From: an uncultured Terriglobales bacterium
GTDB taxonomy: Bacteria > Acidobacteriota > Terriglobia > Terriglobales > Acidobacteriaceae
Assembly: GCA_955652845.1 (NCBI GenBank)
Contig: CATPBY010000039.1
Coordinates: 1 to 13,556, forward strand
Reading direction: 5' to 3'
Length of the DNA: 13,556 nucleotides
The stretch's first letter is position 1; every line of letters starts with the position of its first letter. Made by a program: the position numbers and the translations under genes. The notes under the pieces are model-generated. The model worked only from the letters and a program-made list of their open reading frames with translations, was not told where the DNA came from and did not search any database. Of this stretch, positions 1-7,078 are shown piece after piece.

Positions 1-84
1 AATTCAAATTGAGCCCCTACAGCCCCTACCAGACAGACCCGCTGCTGGTTACGCGAGGGAGTTTAAAATGCCGCGAACCCAAAA

Positions 85-453
85 CTATCGAGGCGCTTCT
101 TCCAGCAGACCCTGCTCCAACTTTTCCTGACATTCGATGCAGTGCCGCGTCCACGGCACCGCCTCCAGGCGCTTGGCATTGATTTCTTTTCCGCAGGCGA
201 TGCACTCGCCGAAGCTTCCTTCGCGGATGCGTTCCAAAGCAGTCTCGACCATCTGCAGCAACTGGCGGTCATTGTTGCTCTGGTGAAACAGAAATTCCTT
301 GGTGTAGGAACTGGCGGCGCGGTCGGCAATATCCTGCGCCGAGTCTTCATCTACGGTTCGGCCATCCTGCTCGGTCCGCGACACCATGCGGCGTAAATCC
401 ACCTGTCGCAATTCCAGCCTCTTTTTAAAGTAATCGAGCTTCTTTTTATCCAT
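85..453 (-). CDS. TraR/DksA-family C4 zinc-finger regulator
   Basis: Small RNA-polymerase-binding regulator of the DksA/TraR family, 122 residues from the ATG at 453. Family members insert a coiled coil into the RNAP secondary channel and modulate transcription initiation, in many bacteria together with ppGpp. The order is a helical, charged N-terminal part (1-80) and a C-terminal C4 zinc finger with Cys84/Cys87 (CIAC) and Cys105/Cys108 (CIEC). Residues 41-46 read DIADRA and fit the DxxDxA coiled-coil-tip motif needed for DksA activity, so this is likely a functional DksA-type protein, not just a zinc-finger relative. An in-frame TTG at 474 would add seven residues, but ATG followed by DKKKLDYF is the more natural start. 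No clear Shine-Dalgarno sequence precedes it. It is shorter than the 151-residue E. coli DksA, as is usual for short DksA-like proteins. It appears monocistronic, with its own promoter at 519-548. Confidence 0.9.
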   Translation of the reverse strand: MDKKKLDYFKKRLELRQVDLRRMVSRTEQDGRTVDEDSAQDIADRAASSYTKEFLFHQSNNDRQLLQMVETALERIREGSFGECIACGKEINAKRLEAVPWTRHCIECQEKLEQGLLEEAPR

Positions 454-518
454 GGAAATAACTGCGCGGCACAAAAACCGCTTCCCTTAATGCGTCCTGG
501 CGCCTGAGTCAAACGAAA

Positions 519-548
519 ATGATAAGCGCTCGAATTGAGATGCGTCAA
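519..548 (-). promoter_or_regulatory. Sigma70-like promoter for the DksA-like gene
   Basis: Read on the minus strand: a -35 hexamer TTGACG at 543-548 and a -10 hexamer TATCAT at 519-524, separated by 18 bases. Each hexamer matches the consensus at five of six positions. The predicted transcript would begin near 512 and give a leader of about 60 bases before the ATG at 453. Motif inspection only. Confidence 0.5.
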
Positions 549-646
549 CTGGCGTACGCGACACCGATTTTCAGCAGGATATATTTTCAGCGATAGACGC
601 CAGCCGCAGTTGCCTTGGCGGAAACAGTTAGGTTCGATGCCGTCTT

Positions 647-671
647 CCTCAAATCAGAGGCCTCAAATCAG
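647..671. repeat. Short direct repeat, two copies of an 11-mer
   Basis: CCTCAAATCAG occurs at 647-657 and again at 661-671, a 14-base period, in the 250-base gap between the M28 peptidase stop and the DksA-like gene. It may be a small slippage duplication. No function is evident. Confidence 0.5.
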
Positions 672-703
672 CGGGCCAATTATTTTTGATCGCGACAAAT
701 GAA

Positions 704-2158
704 CTAACGCGGCAACGGTTGCGGCATGTCCGCCAGTGCATATCCCATCACCGCCATGGCGGCGCCATTTTCGCGGAGCTCTCGGGGAACAACCTTGTCC
801 AGTGTGTCGGCTGCCGTGTGATGGTAGTTAAAGTAAGTACGAGCGTCCTGCATGACGCCAAGAGCCGGCACTCCGGCTTTGCCAAGGAAAGCGATATCAG
901 CGCCCGGGCTGGCATCAGTCAAATGAATCAAGTTCGCTCCGAAACTTTGCAGAATATCTTGCACCGGCCTGAGAATACGCAGCGCGCCTGAGTTGATGCG
1001 GGCATTGAATCCCAGCGGATGAGCCGCGCCCAGATCACTTTCCAGCGCGGCTACGTGATTTCCAATCTCGGCTTCGTGCGCCTTCGCGTAAGCATCGTGC
1101 CCTCGCCCACCGTTTTCTTCATCCATCCAGGCAATCACGCGGATGGTGCGGATAGGATGCAGATGCAGTTTTTGAATCAATTGCGCTGTTTCCATGGCGA
1201 CTGCCACTCCGGCGGCGTCGTCGATCGCGCCCGTGCCCAGGTCCCAGGAATCCAGATGACCTGAGACGATTACCACCTGCTCGGGATGTTCGGAACCCTT
1301 AAGATCTCCAATCACGTTGTAGCTCAGCACCTCAGGCGCGGTATGTGAGGTCAGAACCAGATGCATGCGCACTGTGCCCTCTGACGCCAGGTGGGAAATG
1401 AGGTCCGCATCCTCGCTGGTCACGGCGCCCGCCGGTATTCCGGCCGCGGTACTGCCGCCAGTGTGTGGCAGACGATAATCCGCACCCCCAACTGACCGCA
1501 CCAATGACGCCACCGCTCCCAGTGCAGCCGCTGTTTTCGCTCCCTTGTCTCTATAGACTACGGCCTCGCCGTACGCCTCACCAGCAAGTCCATTCGCAGC
1601 CTTCTGACGGTCGAATGTCTCGGTGAACAGCACAATCTTGCCCGACACCTTTGTCCGCCCCAGAGCCTCTAACTCCTCAAAACTGCTGGCTACGACCACC
1701 TCTGCGCTGATTCCTTCAGCTGAAGTGGGGGCCGTGCCTCCGAGCGCCGTAAGCACAATTTTCTGACTGATCCCAGGCACGTGCCCGGGATATTCGACCA
1801 ATTCCGCGGTTTCGAGCCCGCGTATCCAATGCGGAACTCTTACCTCTTCCAGTCGAACCTCCAGGCCGAGGGCACGCAACTGATTTGCAACATACTCCAC
1901 CGCGGCCGCCGCCTGGGGAGATCCAGCCGGCCGCGGTCCAATGTTCTCGGTCAGGTGAGCTAGTTGCTGATAGGCGTAGCCATCTTCGAGGGCGGCATCG
2001 CGTATCGCGGTGAGTTCCTTCACCAGCGTCGCGGGAAATGCAGTTGACCCCTCCAGGCTGGGGTCGGATCCGCAACAAACCGCCGGCTTGTGTTGCTGGG
2101 CTGAAGCAGGATCGGCAATAGTAACGACAAGCAGGAAAAAGCCAATCAAGGGCCGCAT
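704..2158 (-). CDS. Secreted M28-family zinc metallopeptidase (carboxypeptidase Q-like)
   Basis: Exported dizinc exopeptidase of 484 residues, probably an aminopeptidase or dipeptidase acting outside the cytoplasm. The N-terminus has a signal peptide (hydrophobic 5-14, likely cleavage after ASA near residue 20). Residues about 60-130 and 280-475 form the M28 catalytic domain, with a PA-like insert at about 130-275. Metal and catalytic residues are visible: His301 in GHLDSWD, bridging Asp313 in GAIDD, the Glu pair 347-348 in MDEEN, Asp375 in ESDLG, and His446/His447 in NYHHTAADT. The GHLDSWDLGTGAIDD pattern is closest to carboxypeptidase Q (plasma glutamate carboxypeptidase) among M28 groups. 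The length is normal and all key residues are present. The ATG at 2158 directly precedes the signal peptide and no strong Shine-Dalgarno is evident. It stands alone, 250 bases from the DksA-like gene on the same strand. The substrate cannot be told from sequence. Confidence 0.93.
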   Translation of the reverse strand: MRPLIGFFLLVVTIADPASAQQHKPAVCCGSDPSLEGSTAFPATLVKELTAIRDAALEDGYAYQQLAHLTENIGPRPAGSPQAAAAVEYVANQLRALGLEVRLEEVRVPHWIRGLETAELVEYPGHVPGISQKIVLTALGGTAPTSAEGISAEVVVASSFEELEALGRTKVSGKIVLFTETFDRQKAANGLAGEAYGEAVVYRDKGAKTAAALGAVASLVRSVGGADYRLPHTGGSTAAGIPAGAVTSEDADLISHLASEGTVRMHLVLTSHTAPEVLSYNVIGDLKGSEHPEQVVIVSGHLDSWDLGTGAIDDAAGVAVAMETAQLIQKLHLHPIRTIRVIAWMDEENGGRGHDAYAKAHEAEIGNHVAALESDLGAAHPLGFNARINSGALRILRPVQDILQSFGANLIHLTDASPGADIAFLGKAGVPALGVMQDARTYFNYHHTAADTLDKVVPRELRENGAAMAVMGYALADMPQPLPR

Positions 2159-2371
2159 GCGAGCTAGAAGTAACCTCGAAATTTCATTAGGCGCCGCTTC
2201 ACGTGGTTGGACTGTCTATGTTGCGAGACCGACAAGTTTACCTGAGCGGTGCCTTCTTGGTGAGCCAAAAAGTTACAAGACCAAATGGCGCTGGATGGGA
2301 ACGCCGATCGGCGGACCGGACGGGAAAAGATGTAGGCGTTCGCGTCCCGGACCGTGCCCGCTTTTGAAACC

Positions 2372-2395
2372 GGCACGGGCGAGGACGCCCGCGCC
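2372..2395. repeat. GC-rich inverted repeat
   Basis: GGCACGGGCG at 2372-2381 and CGCCCGCGCC at 2386-2395 pair over ten positions with one mismatch, around the loop AGGA. A nearby CCGTGCC (2352-2358) can also pair with GGCACGG (2372-2378), giving an alternative fold. There is no T-tract directly after it, so it is not a simple terminator. The form resembles dispersed REP-type intergenic palindromes; that is inference from one copy. Confidence 0.55.
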
Positions 2396-2425
2396 TAAAT
2401 TGCATACGTTTTGATTTCTTTTCGC

Positions 2426-2452
2426 AAAAAAAGCGGCCCCATTTCTGGGGCC
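2426..2452 (-). terminator. Rho-independent terminator (minus strand)
   Basis: A perfect 7-bp stem (GGCCCCA 2435-2441, TGGGGCC 2446-2452) with a four-base loop. On the minus strand it is followed, after the bases GC, by seven T residues (2432-2426). It lies about 390 bases downstream of the GvpL/F-like stop codon and about 270 bases before the M28 peptidase start, so it insulates the peptidase gene from upstream minus-strand transcription. Confidence 0.8.
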
Positions 2453-2782
2453 ACAATCAAAAGAGGCAGGGTTTTGGCGGGTTAGATCAGAAAAGGCGAT
2501 GCAAGGCACCGCTCCATGGTTCGGAACGGCTCAAGAGAAATGTCGAAAACAGTGTGAAGAGGGTGAAGGTCATTGGCTTGTAAAAGCCTCTTTTTGTTAC
2601 TACGTCAAGAAGCACTTGCGCAGCCAAAGAGAAGGCCGCGATCTGGCATCCGGGCCGCTCATCCAAATACATGCAAGCATGGACCTTATGGAGTTGTTGA
2701 AGGACAGCAAAGGCTGCGACGCCCCCGCTGCGGGAAAGCAACATTGCACAATCCTGCACATTGAATGCAGGACACTACTGCG

Positions 2783-2798
2783 GGGTAACGCGTTACCC
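2783..2798. promoter_or_regulatory. Perfect 16-bp palindrome, possible operator
   Basis: GGGTAACGCGTTACCC is an exact palindrome with a central CG and no T-tract. Even-length palindromes with a central CG are typical of LacI/GalR-type operators. It lies 43 bases beyond the GvpL/F-like stop codon, an odd position for an operator of a known gene here. The function is unassigned. Confidence 0.4.
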
Positions 2799-2840
2799 AA
2801 CTTTAGGATTTGTCAGCAGAATCTGGAAATCGAGCCCGCA

Positions 2841-3587
2841 TCAGGAATTGCCCGCCACAGTGCGCAACTTTCCCGGCAAAAAGTGATAAGGCGGCCAGGG
2901 CCCGCTGATCAGCAATTCGCAATTCTTCAATTGCCGCGCGGCGCTGTTATAACGGTTCTGATACTTCTCCACCGATTTGGAATCGATCAGGTGGGCAATG
3001 TCGATCAGCATTCCATCCGCGCTGACCCGTTTGCAACTGATCTCTTCTTCCAGGGGGTTGAACAGCTTATGAACCTGGACCGAAAGCGCGCGGGCCTTAG
3101 TCTGCCGTTCGCGGTCCTTTGAAGCCTTTTCCCGAAGCTTGACCAGGTACTCGCCACCGACTGTGTCCGGCAAAACGACTTCGGCCATCGCTTCGCGCAA
3201 GGATCCGCTGCGAACCAACACCTTGAGGTGCATCTCCGCCTTCCCCCGCAGTTTGGCCACACTTTGTCCAAAAGCCCTGCGGTTCGCGCGGACAGCCTGT
3301 CGCAGCGCGTCCTCGGTGTCGAAAATGGTGCCGAAACGAAACGGCAACACCGTGCCGCTTCGGAAGCAGACGCTGACCACCCGCGCATGCTCCAGCACGT
3401 GTTTCTCTTCCAGTTTGTCCTCATTGCGTTCGTATTCGCTAACCACCACGGAAAAATCACCGCTGGGATAGCTCAGGACGGCGGCGCCGTTCACCCCTTG
3501 AATCCCCTCCAGAAGGAAAGGACGCCGGCTGCGGGTGCCATTGTTTAGGGTCTGTTGCTCAGTGAGGCAATAAGCGTACCACGCCAT
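2841..3587 (-). CDS. GvpL/GvpF-family gas vesicle-type protein (solitary)
   Basis: A 248-residue protein with the features of the GvpL/GvpF family, whose members are accessory or minor structural proteins in gas vesicle assembly. Visible hallmarks are the N-terminal WYAYCLT (3-9), VVVSEYERN (47-55), the HARVVSVCF helix start (68-75), the diagnostic VLPFRFGTIF block (80-89), GKAEMHLKV (115-123) and the C-terminal GPWPPYHFLP (229-238). The length matches the family. The ATG at 3587 is preceded by GGAG with an 8-base spacer. No GvpA shell protein, GvpN ATPase, GvpK or GvpG gene is in the window, so gas vesicle formation cannot be inferred. Solitary family members may have another role, which is unknown. 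A possible promoter is at 3726-3754. Confidence 0.85.
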   Translation of the reverse strand: MAWYAYCLTEQQTLNNGTRSRRPFLLEGIQGVNGAAVLSYPSGDFSVVVSEYERNEDKLEEKHVLEHARVVSVCFRSGTVLPFRFGTIFDTEDALRQAVRANRRAFGQSVAKLRGKAEMHLKVLVRSGSLREAMAEVVLPDTVGGEYLVKLREKASKDRERQTKARALSVQVHKLFNPLEEEISCKRVSADGMLIDIAHLIDSKSVEKYQNRYNSAARQLKNCELLISGPWPPYHFLPGKLRTVAGNS

Positions 3588-3725
3588 ATAGTTCTCTCCG
3601 AACCTGTTGCGAGGCGAGAGTGTTTCACCTCAAACATGCATGACAATTGGACGGCTCTTGAACCTTTTGGAAGAAAGGGCGGTACAGCGACTAGAGTGGA
3701 CATTTACAATCCCGTCCACAGATTT

Positions 3726-3754
3726 ATATTAACTCCGGGTGAACGAAAATGCAA
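3726..3754 (-). promoter_or_regulatory. Possible promoter for the GvpL/F-like gene
   Basis: On the minus strand TTGCAT (3749-3754) and TAATAT (3726-3731) are separated by 17 bases. Each matches the sigma70 consensus at four of six positions. It predicts a leader of about 130 bases. The adjacent stem-loop TGCAAC/GTTGCA (3750-3767) overlaps the -35, and GTGGAC/GTCCAC (3696-3719) lies near the predicted start of transcription. The same two hexamers and spacing recur upstream of aroDE. Weak evidence. Confidence 0.3.
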
Positions 3755-3882
3755 CTTTTTCGTTGCAGAGGCATCGCCAGGCGAAAGCATTTGCAATCAA
3801 ACGCAACCGTGACCGGAGGTCAGTAATAAGACTGATCCATGAACTTCAGGGGCCCAGACCCATCACAGCCACTGACACTCGG

Positions 3883-5451
3883 TCAATGGGGGATAGCCTT
3901 CGCTGCACCTCTGGCTGTGCGCTCTTGCAGGGCGATGGTGACCACACGCAGCATGTCGTCCCATGGGGCGGGCTTGCCGGTCCAGATCTCGAACTGGCGG
4001 GCCGCCTGGTGGACGAACATCTCGATTCCAGGGATCACCTGCGCGCCCTGCGCCTTGGCCAGTTTCATGAGTTTGGTTTCCGGGGGATCGTAAATCATGT
4101 CGAAAACATAGCGCGCTTTGATTTCGTTTTCGTTTAGCGGAGACTCGCGGGTGTTCCCCATTCCCACCGGCGTGGCGTTAATAATGGCGTCGAATGCCAG
4201 CTTCTTCAGATCCGCGCGCTTGATGACTCGTGCGTGAGCCCGGTGGGCGAGTTTCTTTGCCGGCCCCGCGCTGCGGTTCAGGATGTAAACCTCCGAGCCC
4301 CGCTCTTTGAGGCCAAAAACAGCAGCTCGCGCCGCCCCACCCGCTCCCAGCACCAGTATCTTTGCCTTTTCCAGCGTGATGCGCTGCTCCAAAGGTCGAA
4401 CCACCCCGGCGGCATCCGTATTGAACCCGTAGAGCTTGCCGTCCTGCGCCCGTACAACGGTGTTGCACGCGCCAATTTTGGTGGTGTGGGAGTCGGTATT
4501 ATCCAGACTCTTCAGAATGGCCTCTTTGTAGGGCATGGTGATAGACAGCCCATGAATCGGGATATCGCGGACGCAGGCCAGCAGGTCCTTCAGCGCCTTG
4601 GCATGGAGAGCGAGATACACGCCGTTCACATTTTCCCGGCGCAGCGCCGCATTCATGATGGCGGGGGAAAGAGAATGCGCGACTGGATCTCCGGCGACTC
4701 CATAGACGCGCGTAGCCGCGTCCACTTGCTCGATGCGATAGGTGCTGCGCAGGTCCTGAGCCGTGACCTGGCCGGGCGCAGTCTTCTCATCCGGGCTGAC
4801 CGACGCAAAAGTGAATACGCTGCCAGCGCGTACTCCCAATACCCGGCTGATGATCCCCTGTTCGCCCATGCATAAGCCGATCAGCGAATGCCGGTCGCTT
4901 CGCTTCTCCAGGAACTTCATCATGGTCACATTGTCATAAAGGGTGGTGGCCGTGCTCACGATTTTGTAATAGTCGGCAGAGATGGCGACCATTTTGTCCA
5001 GTGTTTCTTCCAGGCGCTTGGTGGCGCGAAAGTCGTGATAGGAGAGGATGAGCGCAGCCCGGTTGCGAAGCCGCTGCAATTGTTCGTGCTTACACTTGAC
5101 CGCAGTCTGCAGTTCAATATCAATGAGGTGACATCCAGCTGCGGCGGCTTTTCCAAGCAGTTCCAGTTGCGAGGCTATCGACCCTCTGAATTTGCCCCCG
5201 CTTACCACTCGGCGGCAGGTTCCAATCGCCACAACATGCGGGTGATATTCAGTGAAGCGCTTGATTTTGGCCAGAGCCAGGCCTGGTCGCGAAAGGTAGT
5301 CTAATCTGAACTCAAGAAAGGTGTTATCACGAATCAACCCTTCTGCCTTTTCGACCAGTTCCGCCGGGTCGGAGCCGGTGACGGCGACGCATACCCGGGG
5401 CAGCCGCAGTGGTAAATGTCGTGAAATATAAGTGTTGGGAGCAGCCGTCAT
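3883..5451 (-). CDS. aroDE: Bifunctional 3-dehydroquinate dehydratase / shikimate dehydrogenase
   Basis: A fusion of two consecutive shikimate-pathway enzymes, 522 residues, cytoplasmic. The N-terminal half (about 18-235) is a type I dehydroquinase that makes 3-dehydroshikimate through a Schiff base. The catalytic His is His139 in SYHDF and the lysine is Lys163 in YYKIVS. The C-terminal half (about 248-505) is an NADP-type shikimate dehydrogenase that reduces 3-dehydroshikimate. It shows the SLS substrate motif (260-262), Lys309 in TMPYKE, Asn330 in GACNTV, Asp346 in FNTD, the Rossmann loop GAGGAA (369-374), NRSAG (392-396), NATPVGM (425-431) and GIEMFVHQAA (475-484). Both active sites look intact. 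This domain order is also known in plants and Chlamydia and in several bacterial groups. The ATG at 5451 has only a weak upstream ribosome site. It appears monocistronic, with a candidate promoter very close to the start. Confidence 0.96.
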   Translation of the reverse strand: MTAAPNTYISRHLPLRLPRVCVAVTGSDPAELVEKAEGLIRDNTFLEFRLDYLSRPGLALAKIKRFTEYHPHVVAIGTCRRVVSGGKFRGSIASQLELLGKAAAAGCHLIDIELQTAVKCKHEQLQRLRNRAALILSYHDFRATKRLEETLDKMVAISADYYKIVSTATTLYDNVTMMKFLEKRSDRHSLIGLCMGEQGIISRVLGVRAGSVFTFASVSPDEKTAPGQVTAQDLRSTYRIEQVDAATRVYGVAGDPVAHSLSPAIMNAALRRENVNGVYLALHAKALKDLLACVRDIPIHGLSITMPYKEAILKSLDNTDSHTTKIGACNTVVRAQDGKLYGFNTDAAGVVRPLEQRITLEKAKILVLGAGGAARAAVFGLKERGSEVYILNRSAGPAKKLAHRAHARVIKRADLKKLAFDAIINATPVGMGNTRESPLNENEIKARYVFDMIYDPPETKLMKLAKAQGAQVIPGIEMFVHQAARQFEIWTGKPAPWDDMLRVVTIALQERTARGAAKAIPH

Positions 5452-5873
5452 CGTTGTGGAGAGTCGGCGCGATATTACAGGCGCGTAACCGCAGATGCAA
5501 CAGGCGATTCCACAACCAGAGAATTACAGCTGAAATGAAACGCTACAGTCGAACGGGGTCTTTTTACACGCTGAAGCCGCCCCTTTACGGAATTGAACCG
5601 CCGGCGGCCTGGTGGCGGGGCGAGCCATCGAGCCAGGAAATAACAGCAGCATGAGACCAGCTTAACTGAAGTTGTCAAGCCCCCATCAAAACTGCTGGCA
5701 AAAGCCGAGTATCCTACCGAATGAGCCGGAAACTTTTTAACGTACCTTCAATGACACCGCCGTAACCTTGACCGGACCGAACCCCCTTGTTACTGTCCGA
5801 CTGAAAGCCCTTTATTTACTGCATTTAGCGGGGGGAATGCCGGGTTGACCTCGGCTCTGATCGTGGAGGTAAC
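5452..5873. other. Divergent intergenic region between aroDE and the secreted protein gene
   Basis: About 420 bases between divergently transcribed genes, so it must hold promoters for both. On the aroDE side there is the candidate at 5472-5500. On the plus side the best pair is TTGTTA and TTTATT with an 18-base spacer (about 5787-5816), which is weak. The only strong signal is the ribosome binding site GGAGG at 5865-5869. No RNA gene or coding frame is convincing here. Confidence 0.6.
5472..5500 (-). promoter_or_regulatory. Possible promoter for aroDE
   Basis: On the minus strand TTGCAT (5495-5500) and TAATAT (5472-5477) are 17 bases apart. Transcription would start near 5465, leaving only about 14 bases before the ATG at 5451. 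A consensus -35 TTGACA is also present farther up (5673-5678), but I see no good -10 at the right distance from it. Confidence 0.3.
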
Positions 5874-6833
5874 ATGAAGAAAATAGGACTCTTGCTTGCG
5901 TTGTGCCTGGCGGTTAGCGCGGCAGCGCAGCAAGCTGATTCAAATTCCGGCAACCAGGACACGCCTCAAGGTACCCTGGCAACCTCTGGAACTTTCCCCT
6001 ATGAGAGGGTGCAAACCCCGACAACTGCGGACCTTTATTGCGCGGGATTCGTCAGCAAACAACTTCTTCCTGACACCAATTTCGTGGCTGGGGGCCTTCA
6101 AACCCCCAACACCACTAAGTTTGTCAGCGGCGAAGTCGTGTACCTGAAGGGGAACGGCTACCAGATCGGGCAGCAGTACGAGATTGTTCGGGAGTTGCGC
6201 GATCCCAACCGCTATGAATTGTTCGCCGGGCAGCACTCCATGCTGAAGTCTACGGGACAGCCCTATGCTGAGCTGGGACGGGTACGGATCGTGGATACCC
6301 GGAGTAAAACCGCCGTGGCTCAGATCGAATTCAGTTGCGATCCCATTGCGCCCGGCGATATTGCAATTCCTTTCGCCGAAAAGGCCTCGATTTCGTTTCA
6401 TCCTCAGATTCGCTTCGACCGGTTCGCTCCCGGCAGTAGCAAGCTAAGCGGCCGCATCGTACTGGCCAAAGATTTTGACTCCGAATTGGGCACGGGCTCG
6501 AAAGTCTACATGAACGTCGGCGCCAACCAGGGTATTAAGGCCGGAGACTATTTCCGCGCCGTCCGCTCCTACGATGCCGACCTGCGCGACCCGGTGGATT
6601 CTCTTTCCTTTAAAGCTTCCACCAATGAAGATACGCAAAGGAAGATGCCCTCTTTCGAACCCAAACTGCTTACCAAAACCAATGGTCCGGCAATTCACGT
6701 CGCAGACTTTCCGCGACGGGCGGTGGGCGAAATCGTAGTCCTCAGCACCACGGCCACGACCGCTACCGGCATGGTGGTATTCGCCATGGAAGACGTACAT
6801 GTCGGCGATGGCGTAGAGATCGACGCGCAGTAG
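5874..6833 (+). CDS. Secreted protein of unknown function with duplicated beta-rich domain
   Basis: A 319-residue exported protein that I cannot assign to a named family. A signal peptide is clear (MKKIG, hydrophobic 5-17, likely cleavage after AAA or AAQ near 18-19). The mature part starts with a polar, Gln/Thr-rich linker (20-50). Two segments, about 85-166 and 208-316, share a pattern. Each opens with a strand plus Gly turns and an aromatic (VVYLKGNGYQIGQQYEIVRE; VYMNVGANQGIKAGDYFRAV) and later has ELGRVRIV or AVGEIVVL. Each then has TA near a strand (TAVAQIEF; TATGMVVF) and ends in GD (APGDIAI; HVGDGVEI). The NVGxNxGIKxGDxF wording resembles beta domains in FlgT-like and other envelope proteins. 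Cys56 and Cys155 could form a disulfide. GGAGG lies 4 bases before the ATG. A strong terminator follows, so it is a single-gene unit. Confidence 0.85.
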   Translation: MKKIGLLLALCLAVSAAAQQADSNSGNQDTPQGTLATSGTFPYERVQTPTTADLYCAGFVSKQLLPDTNFVAGGLQTPNTTKFVSGEVVYLKGNGYQIGQQYEIVRELRDPNRYELFAGQHSMLKSTGQPYAELGRVRIVDTRSKTAVAQIEFSCDPIAPGDIAIPFAEKASISFHPQIRFDRFAPGSSKLSGRIVLAKDFDSELGTGSKVYMNVGANQGIKAGDYFRAVRSYDADLRDPVDSLSFKASTNEDTQRKMPSFEPKLLTKTNGPAIHVADFPRRAVGEIVVLSTTATTATGMVVFAMEDVHVGDGVEIDAQ

Positions 6834-6861
6834 GCTTCGTCAAAGCGCGTCTGCAATATTG

Positions 6862-6890
6862 AACCGGAGAGCATCGCTCTCCGGTTTTTT
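6862..6890 (+). terminator. Rho-independent terminator of the secreted protein gene
   Basis: AACCGGAGAGC (6862-6872) and GCTCTCCGGTT (6876-6886) form a perfect 11-bp stem with the 3-base loop ATC. The T-run 6885-6890 follows. It begins 29 bases after the stop codon at 6831-6833. Confidence 0.92.
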
Positions 6891-6907
6891 AGTCCAAATT
6901 TGGACTA
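6890..6907. repeat. Perfect 18-bp palindrome
   Basis: TAGTCCAAATTTGGACTA is an exact palindrome that starts at the last T of the terminator tract. It is too short in its loop to be a good hairpin but would suit a dimeric DNA-binding protein. No adjacent promoter is recognised. Confidence 0.6.
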
Positions 6908-7078
6908 CACACATCCCCATCAGCCTCGCATTGGATGAGCAACTCGGGCGCTGGCGCGCCTTCGAGGACCCAGCTTTAGGAGCGGAGGATTACGAGGAAG
7001 CCGTGATTTTCTGATTTGTGGATTGCCTGCTGCCGATCGAATTGCATCAGCCAATCTAATCTACCCGAGGGACCGCGC

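Larger units (their letters stand above)
2159..2840. other. Long intergenic region without a convincing gene
   Basis: About 680 bases between the M28 peptidase start and the GvpL/F-like stop. The open frames here (for example 2487-2759 minus and 2499 onward plus) have low-complexity, cysteine- and arginine-rich translations without family motifs, and I do not call them. The region holds a GC-rich inverted repeat (2372-2395), a strong minus-strand terminator (2426-2452), a 7-bp stem-loop (2752-2772, TCCTGCA and TGCAGGA) and a perfect 16-bp palindrome (2783-2798). The terminator may end a long 3' tail of the GvpL/F-like mRNA or a separate non-coding RNA. Confidence 0.6.

Noticed and set aside
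10..28. Tandem AGCCCCTAC duplication at the window edge
   Set aside because: Only two nine-base copies, with no gene or structure around them to give meaning.
2487..2759. 90-residue minus-strand frame in the long gap
   Set aside because: Translation lacks family motifs, no ribosome site is evident, and plus-strand frames of similar length overlap it.
2499..3122. 207-residue plus-strand frame
   Set aside because: It overlaps the well-supported GvpL/F-like gene on the other strand and its translation resembles nothing known.
5673..5678. Exact TTGACA on the minus strand upstream of aroDE
   Set aside because: No acceptable -10 hexamer at 16-18 bases, and it lies over 200 bases from the start codon.
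6931..7014. Plus-strand frame LDEQLGRWRAFEDPALGAED... with protein-like composition
   Set aside because: It has no plausible start or ribosome site and runs back through the terminator hairpin. It may be a relic of a lost gene but nothing identifies it.
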